A DNA stretch of 17,824 bases from Nitrospirota bacterium. Lineage in GTDB: Bacteria > Nitrospirota > Thermodesulfovibrionia > UBA6902. The DNA is taken from NCBI GenBank assembly GCA_024277515.1, contig JAJRVB010000221.1, forward strand, positions 1-17,824. The letters are read 5' to 3'. Positions 1-7,677 of this stretch are shown here, in pieces; within the stretch, counting starts at the first letter, position 1; each line of letters starts with the position of its first letter. Made by a program: the position numbers and the translations under genes. The notes beneath the pieces are model-generated. The model searched no databases and was not told the DNA's origin. It was given only the letters and a program-made list of their open reading frames with translations.

Positions 1-11
1 AATAAGGCACA

Positions 12-101
12 TTAACGGACAATAGCTCTGATTATTTTCAAAATGAGCCGCTGCTCTTCTTCGTCAGCCTCTTTAATTAATGTATTTATATTCTTACCCA
101 C
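12..101 (-). pseudogene. Possible C-terminal remnant of an XRE-type regulator
   Basis: On the minus strand a 29-codon frame ends in TAA at 14-12. It reads as a basic/acidic amphipathic helix containing IKEADEEEQRLILKII. This resembles the last helix of many XRE/HTH_3 regulators, where a run of acidic residues precedes a hydrophobic L-I-L-K-I-I-R stretch. The frame stays open further upstream, but the residues there (R-G-R-G-H-D) do not look like an HTH domain. They lie where the plus-strand ATPase remnant begins, so the DNA-binding part appears to be missing. The assignment rests on one short helix and is weak. It could be a chance open frame. Confidence 0.25.
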
Positions 102-117
102 GTCGTGACCCCGCCCC

Positions 118-1005
118 CGTTTTAAATTCCTCGTTACCGGCAGTGAGCGGCTTGATCTCTATCGAAGGGGCGGCGATTCGCTGCAGGGAAGATATCATTA
201 TTACCGGCTTCATCCGTTTACCATAGCTGAGGCAGAAGGTCTTGTCTGCAGGGCGTCTGTTCGGCGTGAATTGCAGCCGGGAGAGGGTTTCTATCAGGAT
301 TCGTTGGAGGCGCTGGACGTATTTGGCGGCTTCCCCGAACCCTTCATCAAACAGAGCAAGAGGCAGCTCAGACGCTGGCACAATGAGAAGATAGAACGTA
401 TGTTCCGGGAGGATATTTTGGATGTTAAGGCAATACGTGACATCGGGAACATGAAACTCCTGAGCGATATTCTGCCGTCAAAGGTCGGATCTTTGCTGTC
501 TCTCAATGCCATAAGGGAAGACCTTGAGGTAAGTTTCCGTGCTGTCTCGCACTGGATGGATATTCTTGAGTCCTTTTACTATAGTTTCAGGATCTATCCA
601 TACTCTGCAAAAAAAATACGGTCTCTCAAAAAAGAGCCGAAGCTCTATTTATGGGACTGGTCCGAAATAGAGGATGAGTCTGCCCGTTTTGAGAACCTTA
701 TCGCTTCCCACCTGCTGAAATTTGTACATTTTATAGTTGATTATGAAGGGTATAAGGCAGAGCTGTATTTCTTGAGGGATGTTGACAAACGCGAGGTTGA
801 TTTTCTTGTGACCATTAATGATAAGCCCTGGTTTGCTGTTGAGGCAAAGCTCAACGATACGAGTCTCTCCTCCCATCTCATTTACTTCAGAGAAAGGCTG
901 TCAATCCCCTATATATATCAGGTGGTAAAAAAAGATAAAGCAGACAAGGTCGAGAAAGGCGCAAGGATCATTTCAGCCGGGAAATTTCTATCAAGTTTTA
1001 TATAA
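118..1005 (+). pseudogene. 5'-truncated AAA-type ATPase with DUF4143 C-terminal domain
   Basis: The frame is open from an in-frame TGA at 106-108 to the stop at 1003-1005. From about 121 it encodes KFLVTGSERLDL followed by a Y-R-R-G-G-D-S-L-x-G-R-Y segment. This is the sensor-1 and following region typical of AAA ATPases of the DUF4143 family. The C-terminal part carries the DUF4143 domain, with a nuclease-like R-E-V-D-F-L core and a V-E-A-K motif near codons 235-250 of the remnant. The N-terminal third, with Walker A and Walker B, is missing and is replaced by unrelated sequence. A TTG at 271 could start a 244-residue fragment, but the ATPase part would then be lost, so I call it a broken gene. 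It is convergent with the V-ATPase A gene and their stops are 5 nt apart. Such ATPases often occur in many genomic copies. Confidence 0.8.
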
Positions 1006-1010
1006 ACGGC

Positions 1011-2636
1011 TTAATGCCCCTTTTCAGCAATTATCTCATCCAGCAAAACCCCCTTCTTCAGCTTTTCATCAGCGGCTTTATGGAAATCAAGTATCTCCTT
1101 AATCATTGACAATGTCCGTTCAGGGGTTGAAAAGGCATCATCAGTATACGCATTCTGGCAGAGAAACTTTGAGCGGATCATCTCTGCGACATACATCACC
1201 AGCCTGTCCGCATCCTGAAGACCTTCAACTCCCACTATCTCTGCAACCTCTCTAAGTGACTCTTCTTTCTGTAGGATCTCTTTACACTTTGCCTGGGCTT
1301 CCTCCCATTCAGGAGAAACTTTTTCAGTGTGGTGTTTTAGCAGTTCGGTTCCATACAGTGAATAACTCTGAAACCAGTTGATCGCCGGGAAGTGTCTCCT
1401 GTGAGCAAGAGATGTATCGAGCATGAGAAATGCCCCGGAGGTCCTCAGGCATGATTGTGTAACAGGCTCCGTGAAGTCGCCGCCCGGAGGGGATACTGAG
1501 AGTATCATGCTGAGCGAGCCGGTCCTTCCGCTATTCGCTTCAACAACGCCAGCCCTCTCAAGAAAGCCTGACAGCCGGGAAGCAAGGTATGTGGGGTATC
1601 CTTCCTCGCCCGGGAGTTCCTCAAGGGATGATGATATCTCCCTCAGCGCTTCAGCCCACCTTGATATGCTGTCAGCGAGGAAGAGCACGTGAAGGCCCAT
1701 GTCTCTGTAATATTCGGCTATGGTCACTGCCGTGTAGATAGATGCCTCTCTTGCGGCAACCGGCATATTTGAAGTATTCACGCAAAGTATCGTCCTCTCC
1801 ATCAACGTTCTTTTTGTCCACGGGTCTTTCAGGAGTTCAAACTCTTCAATGAGTTCCGCCATTTCATTTCCCCGCTCACCGCATCCTGCATACACTACAA
1901 TATCAACATTTGCAAACTTCGCAATAGATTGATCAAGAATGGTCTTGCCCGTGCCGAATCCACCCGGCATGATTGCAGTGCCTCCCTTTGCAATGGTGAA
2001 AAGGAAGTCAATAACCCGCTGACCCGTCACCAGCGGCTCGAAAGGCGAAAACTTTCTCATAAAAGGCCTGGGGACCCGTACCGGCCAGTCATGAAATCCG
2101 GGGATTTCCGTGCCGTCTTCCAATATGCCGACCGGCCTGTCCAGACTGATCTCGCTCTCTGCGATCCATGAGATCCTTCCGGTCACATCAACCGGACAGG
2201 AGATATAGTGTCTTAAAGGACCCTCTTCAACGTATCCTGTTATCTCTCCGGCGTTGACCTTATCTCCCTTTTTCTTCAGGGCATGAAATTTCCACTTTCC
2301 GGAAATATCCAGTGCGCTCAGTTCTTTTGCAGCCTTGATAAAAGGGCCGGTTTCTTCCTTTAATCTCCGGAGCGGCCGCTGAAGACCGTCGAATATTCCA
2401 GAGAGCAGTCCCGGGCCGAGTCTTACGGTAAGAGGCCTGCCTGTTGCCTTTACGGGTTCAGCAACGGCAAGACCTCGGGTATCTTCATATACCTGGACAA
2501 CTGTCCTTTTCTCCTCAATCCTGACGACCTCACCGGTGAGCATGGCATTCCCGACAAAAACCCTTTCATAGAGTTTTAATCCCTTCACATCAACACTAAC
2601 AGTCGGCCCTGATATTTCCGTTATCCTGCCCGTCAT
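1011..2636 (-). CDS. atpA: V/A-type ATPase catalytic subunit A
   Basis: Nucleotide-binding catalytic subunit of the V1/A1 head; it hydrolyses or makes ATP at its interface with subunit B. The 541 residues start with the beta-barrel segment T-G-R-I-T-E-I-S-G-P. The P-loop lies at residues 225-232 (GGFGTGKT, where the family usually has GPFGSGKT). The catalytic glutamate is in GCGERGNEM at about 251-259 (E254). An A-D-S-x-S-R-W-A-E-A-L-R-E segment and an S-P-P-G-G-D-F-T-E-P-V-T-Q segment follow, all typical of V/A-type A subunits. Length is slightly below the usual 580-600. The ATG overlaps the TGA of the F gene by 4 nt (ATGA), indicating translational coupling. It is the last gene of the operon here; the B and D genes that usually follow are absent, and a convergent truncated gene ends 5 nt away. 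Confidence 0.96.
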   Translation of the reverse strand: MTGRITEISGPTVSVDVKGLKLYERVFVGNAMLTGEVVRIEEKRTVVQVYEDTRGLAVAEPVKATGRPLTVRLGPGLLSGIFDGLQRPLRRLKEETGPFIKAAKELSALDISGKWKFHALKKKGDKVNAGEITGYVEEGPLRHYISCPVDVTGRISWIAESEISLDRPVGILEDGTEIPGFHDWPVRVPRPFMRKFSPFEPLVTGQRVIDFLFTIAKGGTAIMPGGFGTGKTILDQSIAKFANVDIVVYAGCGERGNEMAELIEEFELLKDPWTKRTLMERTILCVNTSNMPVAAREASIYTAVTIAEYYRDMGLHVLFLADSISRWAEALREISSSLEELPGEEGYPTYLASRLSGFLERAGVVEANSGRTGSLSMILSVSPPGGDFTEPVTQSCLRTSGAFLMLDTSLAHRRHFPAINWFQSYSLYGTELLKHHTEKVSPEWEEAQAKCKEILQKEESLREVAEIVGVEGLQDADRLVMYVAEMIRSKFLCQNAYTDDAFSTPERTLSMIKEILDFHKAADEKLKKGVLLDEIIAEKGH

Positions 2637-2953
2637 AATTTAAGCCTCACATGGTAGCCTATCGCCCGCCTGATCAACCTTGCGGCGTAGTCTTCAAGCT
2701 CAACATCCGGCCGCTCAGGTGAAGGCAGGACCACCAGAATCCCATGCCACGACTTTTCGATCTCTTTCAGTTTTTCTTCAGCGATTCCTTTAATAAGCTT
2801 CTCATCAATGATGACGAGGCCTGTATCCGGCTCGCGTATAATCTTCCGGACAGTAATTTCCGCGTCTTTCTCCCCTGTTACATAATGACTTACCCCGGTG
2901 AGTTTAAAACCGTATTCTGCATCAGGCGGAGTTATAAAAACTACTCTTTTCAT
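2633..2953 (-). CDS. atpF: V/A-type ATPase subunit F
   Basis: Small central-stalk subunit that binds the rotor and links the head to the C subunit and membrane ring. The 106 residues have the family's Rossmann-like pattern: an N-terminal strand (R-V-V-F-I-T), a G-F-K-L-T-G segment, a central L-V-I-I-D-E strand, and a hydrophobic G-I-L-V-V-L-P strand followed by P. Length matches the family (about 100-110). Its ATG shares one base with the upstream C gene's TGA (TGATG). Its own TGA overlaps the A start (ATGA), so it is translationally coupled on both sides. UGA clearly works as a stop here, which matters for reading the hydrogenase gene further along. Confidence 0.9.
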   Translation of the reverse strand: MKRVVFITPPDAEYGFKLTGVSHYVTGEKDAEITVRKIIREPDTGLVIIDEKLIKGIAEEKLKEIEKSWHGILVVLPSPERPDVELEDYAARLIRRAIGYHVRLKL

Positions 2954-3921
2954 CAGATCACCAATTCCCTCCGGAGGACGTTTCTTTCAATCCCCCTGCC
3001 GTAGAGAAGAATACTGAAATTTTCCGCCTCAACACAGATTTTCCAGAGGTAATCCAGGATCAGTCCGATGTCTGAACCTTCTATCGCCTTAACCCGTAAA
3101 TATTTTGTCAAATCTGCAAACAGGATATTCTCAATCTCGGATGCACCGGACTCAGGCAGGCTTATTCCGGTAAGCTGGTGAACGAGCCGGACAATCCGGG
3201 ACATTTCACCGCTCCGGACCGTATCCATCAGAACTGGCTCGCTGATGCTGCCTCCATGAATAAAGACAGGGACTGTCTTTACAGCCCATCTCACATGTTT
3301 GCATAAGGCCATGATGTTTTTTATATCGATAAGAAATATAAAATACTTTTTTAAAACAGGGTGAAGTTTCGAGCTGATGATCCGTTCCATAAAGCCATTG
3401 GTCAATCCCTCTTCCACCCCTTTTAAACCATCTTTTGAAAAAAGATCTTCGAGCCCGCTCTGCTTGTCCGTGGGAGGGAGGAATTTTCTTTCAAACTCTG
3501 CAAGTATTAAAGGCAGGTCCGCATCTCTCTTCAGTACATCCTTCACCTCTTTTGAAAGCAGGCTGAAGGAGAGGATATCTTCAATATCCGCCCCGGTTTC
3601 TTTCCCGGTCTTAAATCTCAGACACAATACCATGGTTTTTATTTCAGAATATACAAAGAATGGGAAGAAAGTATGGCGCAGTCTCCTGTTCATTTGAAAA
3701 TAAAGCCATCTGAATTCTTTTAACACGCGCTTCCATACACCTTCTTTTGCATATTCTGCTACCAGCTCTCTGTAGTACGCCGGCAAAATGGTTTCAGTAG
3801 GGGCCGGGCTGGAGAGGATATCATCCCAGTCTTTAACAAGATACAGACGCCTGCCCCTTATCCTTGCAATTAAATATTCCGTGGGATACCCGCTGCCTTC
3901 AGGACTCTGAAGAAGGTTCAT
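2953..3921 (-). CDS. atpC: V/A-type ATPase subunit C (AC39/d-type)
   Basis: Subunit that caps the membrane rotor ring and connects it to the central stalk. The 322-residue length and mostly helical, charged composition with scattered aromatics fit the C/d family (AC39). Identity is supported by position between E and F in the standard order. The sequence itself is weakly conserved, as is normal for this subunit. The ATG overlaps the E gene's TGA by 4 nt, and the gene ends in TGA shared with the F start. An N-terminal stretch around G-Y-P-T-E-Y-L-I-A-R-I-R-G-R resembles the start of family members. I see no frameshift. Confidence 0.85.
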   Translation of the reverse strand: MNLLQSPEGSGYPTEYLIARIRGRRLYLVKDWDDILSSPAPTETILPAYYRELVAEYAKEGVWKRVLKEFRWLYFQMNRRLRHTFFPFFVYSEIKTMVLCLRFKTGKETGADIEDILSFSLLSKEVKDVLKRDADLPLILAEFERKFLPPTDKQSGLEDLFSKDGLKGVEEGLTNGFMERIISSKLHPVLKKYFIFLIDIKNIMALCKHVRWAVKTVPVFIHGGSISEPVLMDTVRSGEMSRIVRLVHQLTGISLPESGASEIENILFADLTKYLRVKAIEGSDIGLILDYLWKICVEAENFSILLYGRGIERNVLRRELVI

Positions 3922-4487
3922 ACTGAGACCTCTTTATAAATTTCACGGATTATTACCGGCAGGATGTCTTCCCATGCTTTTTCCAGTCTTTTTTCAAAGG
4001 TATTGGCAATAGATATTTTCCCATCCCCGCGAATAACTTCAAGTCCCCCTGATATGCTGTCGTCAGGGATAACATTTGAATCAGGGAAGTGTTCACGGGC
4101 AATGCTCATATCCAGAGGGTTTACACGTGCATCCTTCCAGATTGCATCCGGGAGTTCTTTGACCAGTGATGCAAAGACCTCTTCGTATCCGTCATTTCTT
4201 AATTCACGGAGATGCGATACGGCAAAAGGAAAAAGTCTTTCTGAAAGGGCCTTTTCTGCTGAGAGTTTTATTCTGTTTGCCCTTTTTTTTGCGCCGGAGA
4301 GAATTGACTCTTCCTGTCGCTTGACTGCAATTTCCCGGTCCCTTCTGAAATTTTCTCTTGCTTCTTCAATCTTCAGGGATGCCTCCGCATTGATCTTGTC
4401 AGCTTCGGCTTTAACCCCGCTCCACAGACGGTTAATAATCTCTTCGCCATCTTTGCGGAGACTCTCGATCAGTTCCCTGTGACCCAA
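3918..4487 (-). CDS. atpE: V/A-type ATPase subunit E (peripheral stalk)
   Basis: Peripheral-stalk (stator) subunit that pairs with the G/H-like coiled coil to hold the head still. The 189 residues have a long charged helical N-terminal half, rich in K, E, R and A (for example K-A-E-A-D-K-I-N-A-E-A and an R-E-N-F-R-R-D-R-E segment), followed by a smaller globular C-terminal domain. This is the usual architecture. The start is taken as TTG at 4487, 11 nt after a GGAGG that overlaps the end of the K gene (GGA-GGA-TAA), so translation is probably coupled. The gene ends in TGA overlapping the C start. Between K and C this is the expected gene. Confidence 0.87.
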   Translation of the reverse strand: MGHRELIESLRKDGEEIINRLWSGVKAEADKINAEASLKIEEARENFRRDREIAVKRQEESILSGAKKRANRIKLSAEKALSERLFPFAVSHLRELRNDGYEEVFASLVKELPDAIWKDARVNPLDMSIAREHFPDSNVIPDDSISGGLEVIRGDGKISIANTFEKRLEKAWEDILPVIIREIYKEVSV

Positions 4488-4493
4488 ATCAGG

Positions 4494-4712
4494 TTATCCT
4501 CCTCCAAAAAGTATCATTGCCGCGACAACAAAACCGAGGATCACCATAGTCTCGGGAATCGCAACAAGGATAATTATAGTGGCGCTTAATTCAGGTTTTT
4601 CAGCAAGCGCCCCCGCCCCTGCAGAGCCGACCTTTGACTGTACCCATGCAGTGGCAAGGGCGGTAAGTCCGATCGCAAGCGCCGCGGCAAATGCCATAAG
4701 TGTCTTTTCCAT
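4494..4712 (-). CDS. atpK: V/A-type ATPase subunit K (membrane rotor ring, one hairpin)
   Basis: Ring-forming ion-carrying subunit. The 72 residues form one helical hairpin: helix 1 about 4-36, polar loop A-E-K-P-E at 37-41, helix 2 about 44-70. The ion-binding glutamate is E54 in A-I-P-E-T. Q25 in helix 1 and E54 have the same spacing from the loop as Q110 and E139 in the second hairpin of Enterococcus hirae NtpK, and T55 follows the glutamate. This recalls a sodium-binding set. However, M56 replaces the glutamine found at the matching place (Q65) in the first E. hirae hairpin, so ion choice is open. A strong AAGGAGGG sits 6 nt before the ATG, fitting the many copies needed per complex. Confidence 0.93.
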   Translation of the reverse strand: MEKTLMAFAAALAIGLTALATAWVQSKVGSAGAGALAEKPELSATIIILVAIPETMVILGFVVAAMILFGGG

Positions 4713-4724
4713 ACATTTCCCTCC

Positions 4725-6614
4725 TTATATTTTTCCCTCTTTTCTAAAGGGTTCAAATTTTTTTCCTCCCGGCTCGATAAACTTGCTGAAAAATTCAACA
4801 TAGTGAAGCCTCAAAGAGTGAATAGCAGGAGAAAATACACCTATAATAATATTCAGTAAATGGAGCAGTGCGGCCACTACAATACCGGTGATGATATCCC
4901 CTGTCATTCCTGCGAGACAGTTGGCCACAAATGCCAGCAGCACGGACACGAGGCCTATTGCCATTATCCTTGCATAAGAGATAATATTCCCCATACTTCT
5001 CAACAGTTCAAGAGGCGCCAGCAAACCTCCGGTGAAGAGCAGACAGGGGGTCAGGAAGAGTATTGCCAGAATAAGGGGTCTTGTGAGCAGGGACGGAAAC
5101 AGGCCGAATAATGATGCAACAAGCAGTAGTATGAAAATAATAATCAGCAGATTGAGAAACCTGCTGAGCGCCTCTTTCTTTGTCTTTCTCCTGAAGGCCG
5201 TTGCGAATCCCAGGAAAGTTCCCAGGAGAATATGAGCCATACCAACAGAGACCGCAAAATATAACATTGGTATAATGGATGTGCGCCTCTCGATAAGGAG
5301 TGGTTTGAGGCTGAAAAGCCTGTGGCCGAGATCACCGATAAACTCTCCATAGATTATCCCGAAAAAAAGTGTATATATTGAGCATATCAGGAGTATTTTA
5401 GAGGCGTCCGGAAGAAATTTTCTCTTTTTGAATTTTTTCAGCATAAAAAAGGAGAGCACTAAAAGTATCAGCCCATACCCTGCATCACCAAGAATCATAC
5501 CAAAAAAAACGGGGAAGAAAATACTGATAAAGGGAGTCGGGTCATACGATGTATATCTGGGTAAGGGCAGCATTTTCGTGAAGAGTTCAAATGGTTTGAA
5601 ATAAGCCGGGTTTTTAAGGATAACCGGCATTCTGTCAAGGTCTTCTTCCAGAATCTCCATCTCATCAAGTACCACTTTACCCTCATAATCATGGGTTAAC
5701 CTGCCCCTGAGTTTTTCTACGTTCTCATAAACCATCCAGCCGTAGATAAGAAAACACATTCTTGTTTCAAATACAGAACCAACTGTGTTCAAAACAGATA
5801 GTCTTTCATCCGTCCATTCCCTGACCCTTGAATAAATAGGACCCCATTTCATGGCAAAACTTTCCAGTTGCATGTCAACAGCTTCGATCTCACTTATGAC
5901 CTCGGAAATCCTTTTTCTCAACAACTCAATTTTCTGAAAAAAAGTGAGCCCTTCAAAGGCAAAAGGGAATTTGAATTCAGGGATATCCTTGTCGCTGAGG
6001 GTACTTTTTATCTTGTCCGAGATCTCCTTCTCAATAGCTATTAACCCTGCGATCGAACCGTCCGAAGCGGTTGATGTGCGAAGTTCAAATCTTCCTGCCG
6101 CCTGTTTATTCAGGAATTCATTCAGGAGCGCTGCGGCTTCAGTGTCACGAAGAGTAAGCCCGATGAAGTCCATGTCCGGGGTCTTCCTCAGGCCTTCAAG
6201 GAGAGACTCAACAGAATCGAGGAAAATGTTGTAACGGTCGAGTTCAGCAAGCTCCTTCCGGTATGCATCTTTCTTCTGAATCATTTCACGACAGGCAAGG
6301 AGATGCTGCTGAAGGGTTTCATTGATCGTGTCAATAATCGGCCGGGGATCAATATAACTTTTTTTTATCGGGATTTTTGGAAGATACGAAAAAAGTTCAT
6401 CTGTCCTGGCTCTCAGATCCTCAAGGAAGAAACGTTCCGTCATGGCGCCCTTGTCAGGCAGGAACGAATCTATATAGACTGCGTCCTTCTTCTCAATAAA
6501 ACCTTTAGTATCGGGCTCAATCTGGAGAAGACCTGTCTCCTGTAAAAGACAGAGGACTTTTTCGAGCAGTTCTCTCGGTCCTGCTATCTCTACCTTGGAC
6601 ATTTTGACTATCAT
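4725..6614 (-). CDS. atpI: V/A-type ATPase subunit I (a-type, ion channel and stator)
   Basis: Large membrane stator subunit that provides the ion half-channels next to the K ring. The 629 residues divide into a cytoplasmic N-terminal half (about 1-350, with helical coiled arms) and a membrane half with about seven or eight helices. Two conserved C-terminal features are visible: I-S-Y-A-R-I-M-A-I-G-L, carrying the essential channel arginine, and S-L-R-L-H-Y-V-E-F-F-S-K-F with G-G-K-K-F-x-P-F close to the C-terminus. Length is normal (600-660). The ATG at 6614 lies 4 nt after the stop of the H-like gene without a clear Shine-Dalgarno sequence, so coupling is likely. An internal ATG at 6602 gives a shorter alternative start. 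Confidence 0.95.
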   Translation of the reverse strand: MIVKMSKVEIAGPRELLEKVLCLLQETGLLQIEPDTKGFIEKKDAVYIDSFLPDKGAMTERFFLEDLRARTDELFSYLPKIPIKKSYIDPRPIIDTINETLQQHLLACREMIQKKDAYRKELAELDRYNIFLDSVESLLEGLRKTPDMDFIGLTLRDTEAAALLNEFLNKQAAGRFELRTSTASDGSIAGLIAIEKEISDKIKSTLSDKDIPEFKFPFAFEGLTFFQKIELLRKRISEVISEIEAVDMQLESFAMKWGPIYSRVREWTDERLSVLNTVGSVFETRMCFLIYGWMVYENVEKLRGRLTHDYEGKVVLDEMEILEEDLDRMPVILKNPAYFKPFELFTKMLPLPRYTSYDPTPFISIFFPVFFGMILGDAGYGLILLVLSFFMLKKFKKRKFLPDASKILLICSIYTLFFGIIYGEFIGDLGHRLFSLKPLLIERRTSIIPMLYFAVSVGMAHILLGTFLGFATAFRRKTKKEALSRFLNLLIIIFILLLVASLFGLFPSLLTRPLILAILFLTPCLLFTGGLLAPLELLRSMGNIISYARIMAIGLVSVLLAFVANCLAGMTGDIITGIVVAALLHLLNIIIGVFSPAIHSLRLHYVEFFSKFIEPGGKKFEPFRKEGKI

Positions 6615-6618
6615 TTTA

Positions 6619-6933
6619 TTAACCGGGCAGAATCCTGGAAATATGTTTCAATATGACCTTTTTTAAGATATTATCATCAAGCCCTTTGAGTCTTTCTGCC
6701 TTGTCATCAGCATCCTTTATAATCGCCACAGCTTTTGTCTCAGCATTCAACTTCGCTTCTCTTATTGATGCATTAAGAGATTCTTCCAGCTCTTTTTTTC
6801 CCCTGAGAATTTTCTCCTCTGCATCTTTCTTTACATTTTCAAGCCACTCCTGAGACATCTTTTTCTCGATCCCGATCCTTTGCTGAACCTCTTTTTCGAC
6901 CTCAACCACTTTACTGAGGATATCGTCATCCAT
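6619..6933 (-). CDS. V/A-type ATPase H/G-like peripheral stalk coiled coil
   Basis: First gene of the V-ATPase operon. The 104 residues are almost entirely charged helix (for example V-E-K-E-V-Q-Q-R and D-A-E-E-K-I-L-R-G-K-K-E-L-E), as expected for the G/H stalk subunit that pairs with E. It has no motif beyond coiled-coil character, so identification rests on composition, length and its place just before subunit I. No Shine-Dalgarno sequence precedes the ATG. A possible promoter -10 box lies only 6 nt upstream, suggesting a leaderless transcript. The gene could equally start at a later codon, but no better start is visible. Confidence 0.75.
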   Translation of the reverse strand: MDDDILSKVVEVEKEVQQRIGIEKKMSQEWLENVKKDAEEKILRGKKELEESLNASIREAKLNAETKAVAIIKDADDKAERLKGLDDNILKKVILKHISRILPG

Positions 6934-6939
6934 AGTTAA

Positions 6940-6967
6940 ATTTTAGCAGGAATCAGCCAGAAGACAA
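6940..6967 (-). promoter_or_regulatory. Candidate promoter of the V-ATPase operon (leaderless)
   Basis: On the minus strand TTGTCT (6967-6962) and TAAAAT (6945-6940) are separated by 16 nt. The first H-like ATG begins 6 nt after the -10 box, so transcription would start at or next to the start codon. The absence of a Shine-Dalgarno sequence agrees with this. This is a pattern match only; many such matches occur by chance in AT-rich spacers. Confidence 0.35.
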
Positions 6968-7062
6968 GGGGTCTTAATAATTACATTAGATTTACTTTGC
7001 CATGCACTCCGGACAGGGACATAGCATTATGCATCAGATGTGAAGGACGGCCGGAAGGGGCA

Positions 7063-7554
7063 TTATTGCCGGGCGGCTTTCTTTGGCGCTGCGTTTACTC
7101 CCCACTCTTTCAGTTTTTGAAGCACTGTGTCAATAAGCGCATCCATTTTGGCGGCAACCACCTCTGAAAGTTCCGTAGAGGTCGCCATTGACTCGGGCTG
7201 GATACCTACAAGACACATTTCCTGCGGGGTAATTTCCATCAGTTTTGCCGCGAACAGCATGTCAGGAATTCCTATCTGATGAACAGAGAGCTTTTTACTG
7301 AGAAAGGCGGGGATCCTGTCTCCGCTTATCACATCAATTGTCCCCGGGTCCTTCCTGAAATTAGCGGCATCAATAAACATCACTTTATCCCTGTTTTCAA
7401 AGAGCGGCAGCAGGTCAAGCCCCTTTGTCCCGCCGTCAATCAACTCGACATTTTCCGGGAATGTATATGTGTCATTCAGTCTGTTGAAGGCATGGATCCC
7501 TGCGCCATCATCGCTTAACAGGATGTTTCCGATTCCAAATATTGCTATGCTCAA
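7063..7554 (-). CDS. hyaD: [NiFe] hydrogenase maturation endopeptidase (HyaD/HybD family)
   Basis: Protease that removes the C-terminal peptide of the large subunit after nickel insertion, allowing the active site to close. The 163 residues begin with the family N-terminus I-F-G-I-G-N-I-L-L-S-D-D-G-A-G. By comparison with E. coli HybD (nickel-binding Glu16, Asp62, His93), this protein has D16, D62 and H92. The first ligand is therefore a conservative Glu-to-Asp change. The start is TTG at 7554, chosen because GGAGG lies 7 nt upstream. The large subunit's DPCMACAVH is followed by a 15-residue tail, a suitable substrate. It lies 123 nt downstream of the cytochrome b gene, separated from it by a stable hairpin that may lower its expression. 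Confidence 0.93.
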   Translation of the reverse strand: MSIAIFGIGNILLSDDGAGIHAFNRLNDTYTFPENVELIDGGTKGLDLLPLFENRDKVMFIDAANFRKDPGTIDVISGDRIPAFLSKKLSVHQIGIPDMLFAAKLMEITPQEMCLVGIQPESMATSTELSEVVAAKMDALIDTVLQKLKEWGVNAAPKKAARQ

Positions 7555-7605
7555 GAAATAACCTCCGTTATTCGTTCCAAGTTATTCTCTTTTATCAGGC
7601 AGAAC

Positions 7606-7641
7606 AAAGACCCCGGAAGCATCGCGACTCCCGGGGTCTTT
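7606..7641 (-). terminator. Stable hairpin between cytochrome b and protease genes
   Basis: AAAGACCCCGG (7606-7616) pairs perfectly with CCGGGGTCTTT (7631-7641) around a 14-nt loop, an 11-bp GC-rich stem with A-rich and T-rich ends. On the minus strand no further T-run follows the stem. It may act as a partial terminator that reduces hyaD relative to the structural genes, or as an RNA-stabilising end for the upstream message. It could also be read in the plus direction. Confidence 0.5.
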
Positions 7642-7677
7642 CGATTGGTCCTTTTTTGAAGCCTGATCCTCAGCCCT

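Noticed and set aside
2633..3920. Genome-wide reassignment of UGA (for example to Gly or Trp) as the explanation for the in-frame UGAs.
   Set aside because: UGA ends the atpE, atpC and atpF genes in tight overlaps with the next start, so it works as a normal stop.
6934..7062. A terminator for the hydrogenase operon between hyaD and the V-ATPase operon.
   Set aside because: I found only short, imperfect palindromes around TGCAT and CCGG with no T-run, so nothing can be supported.
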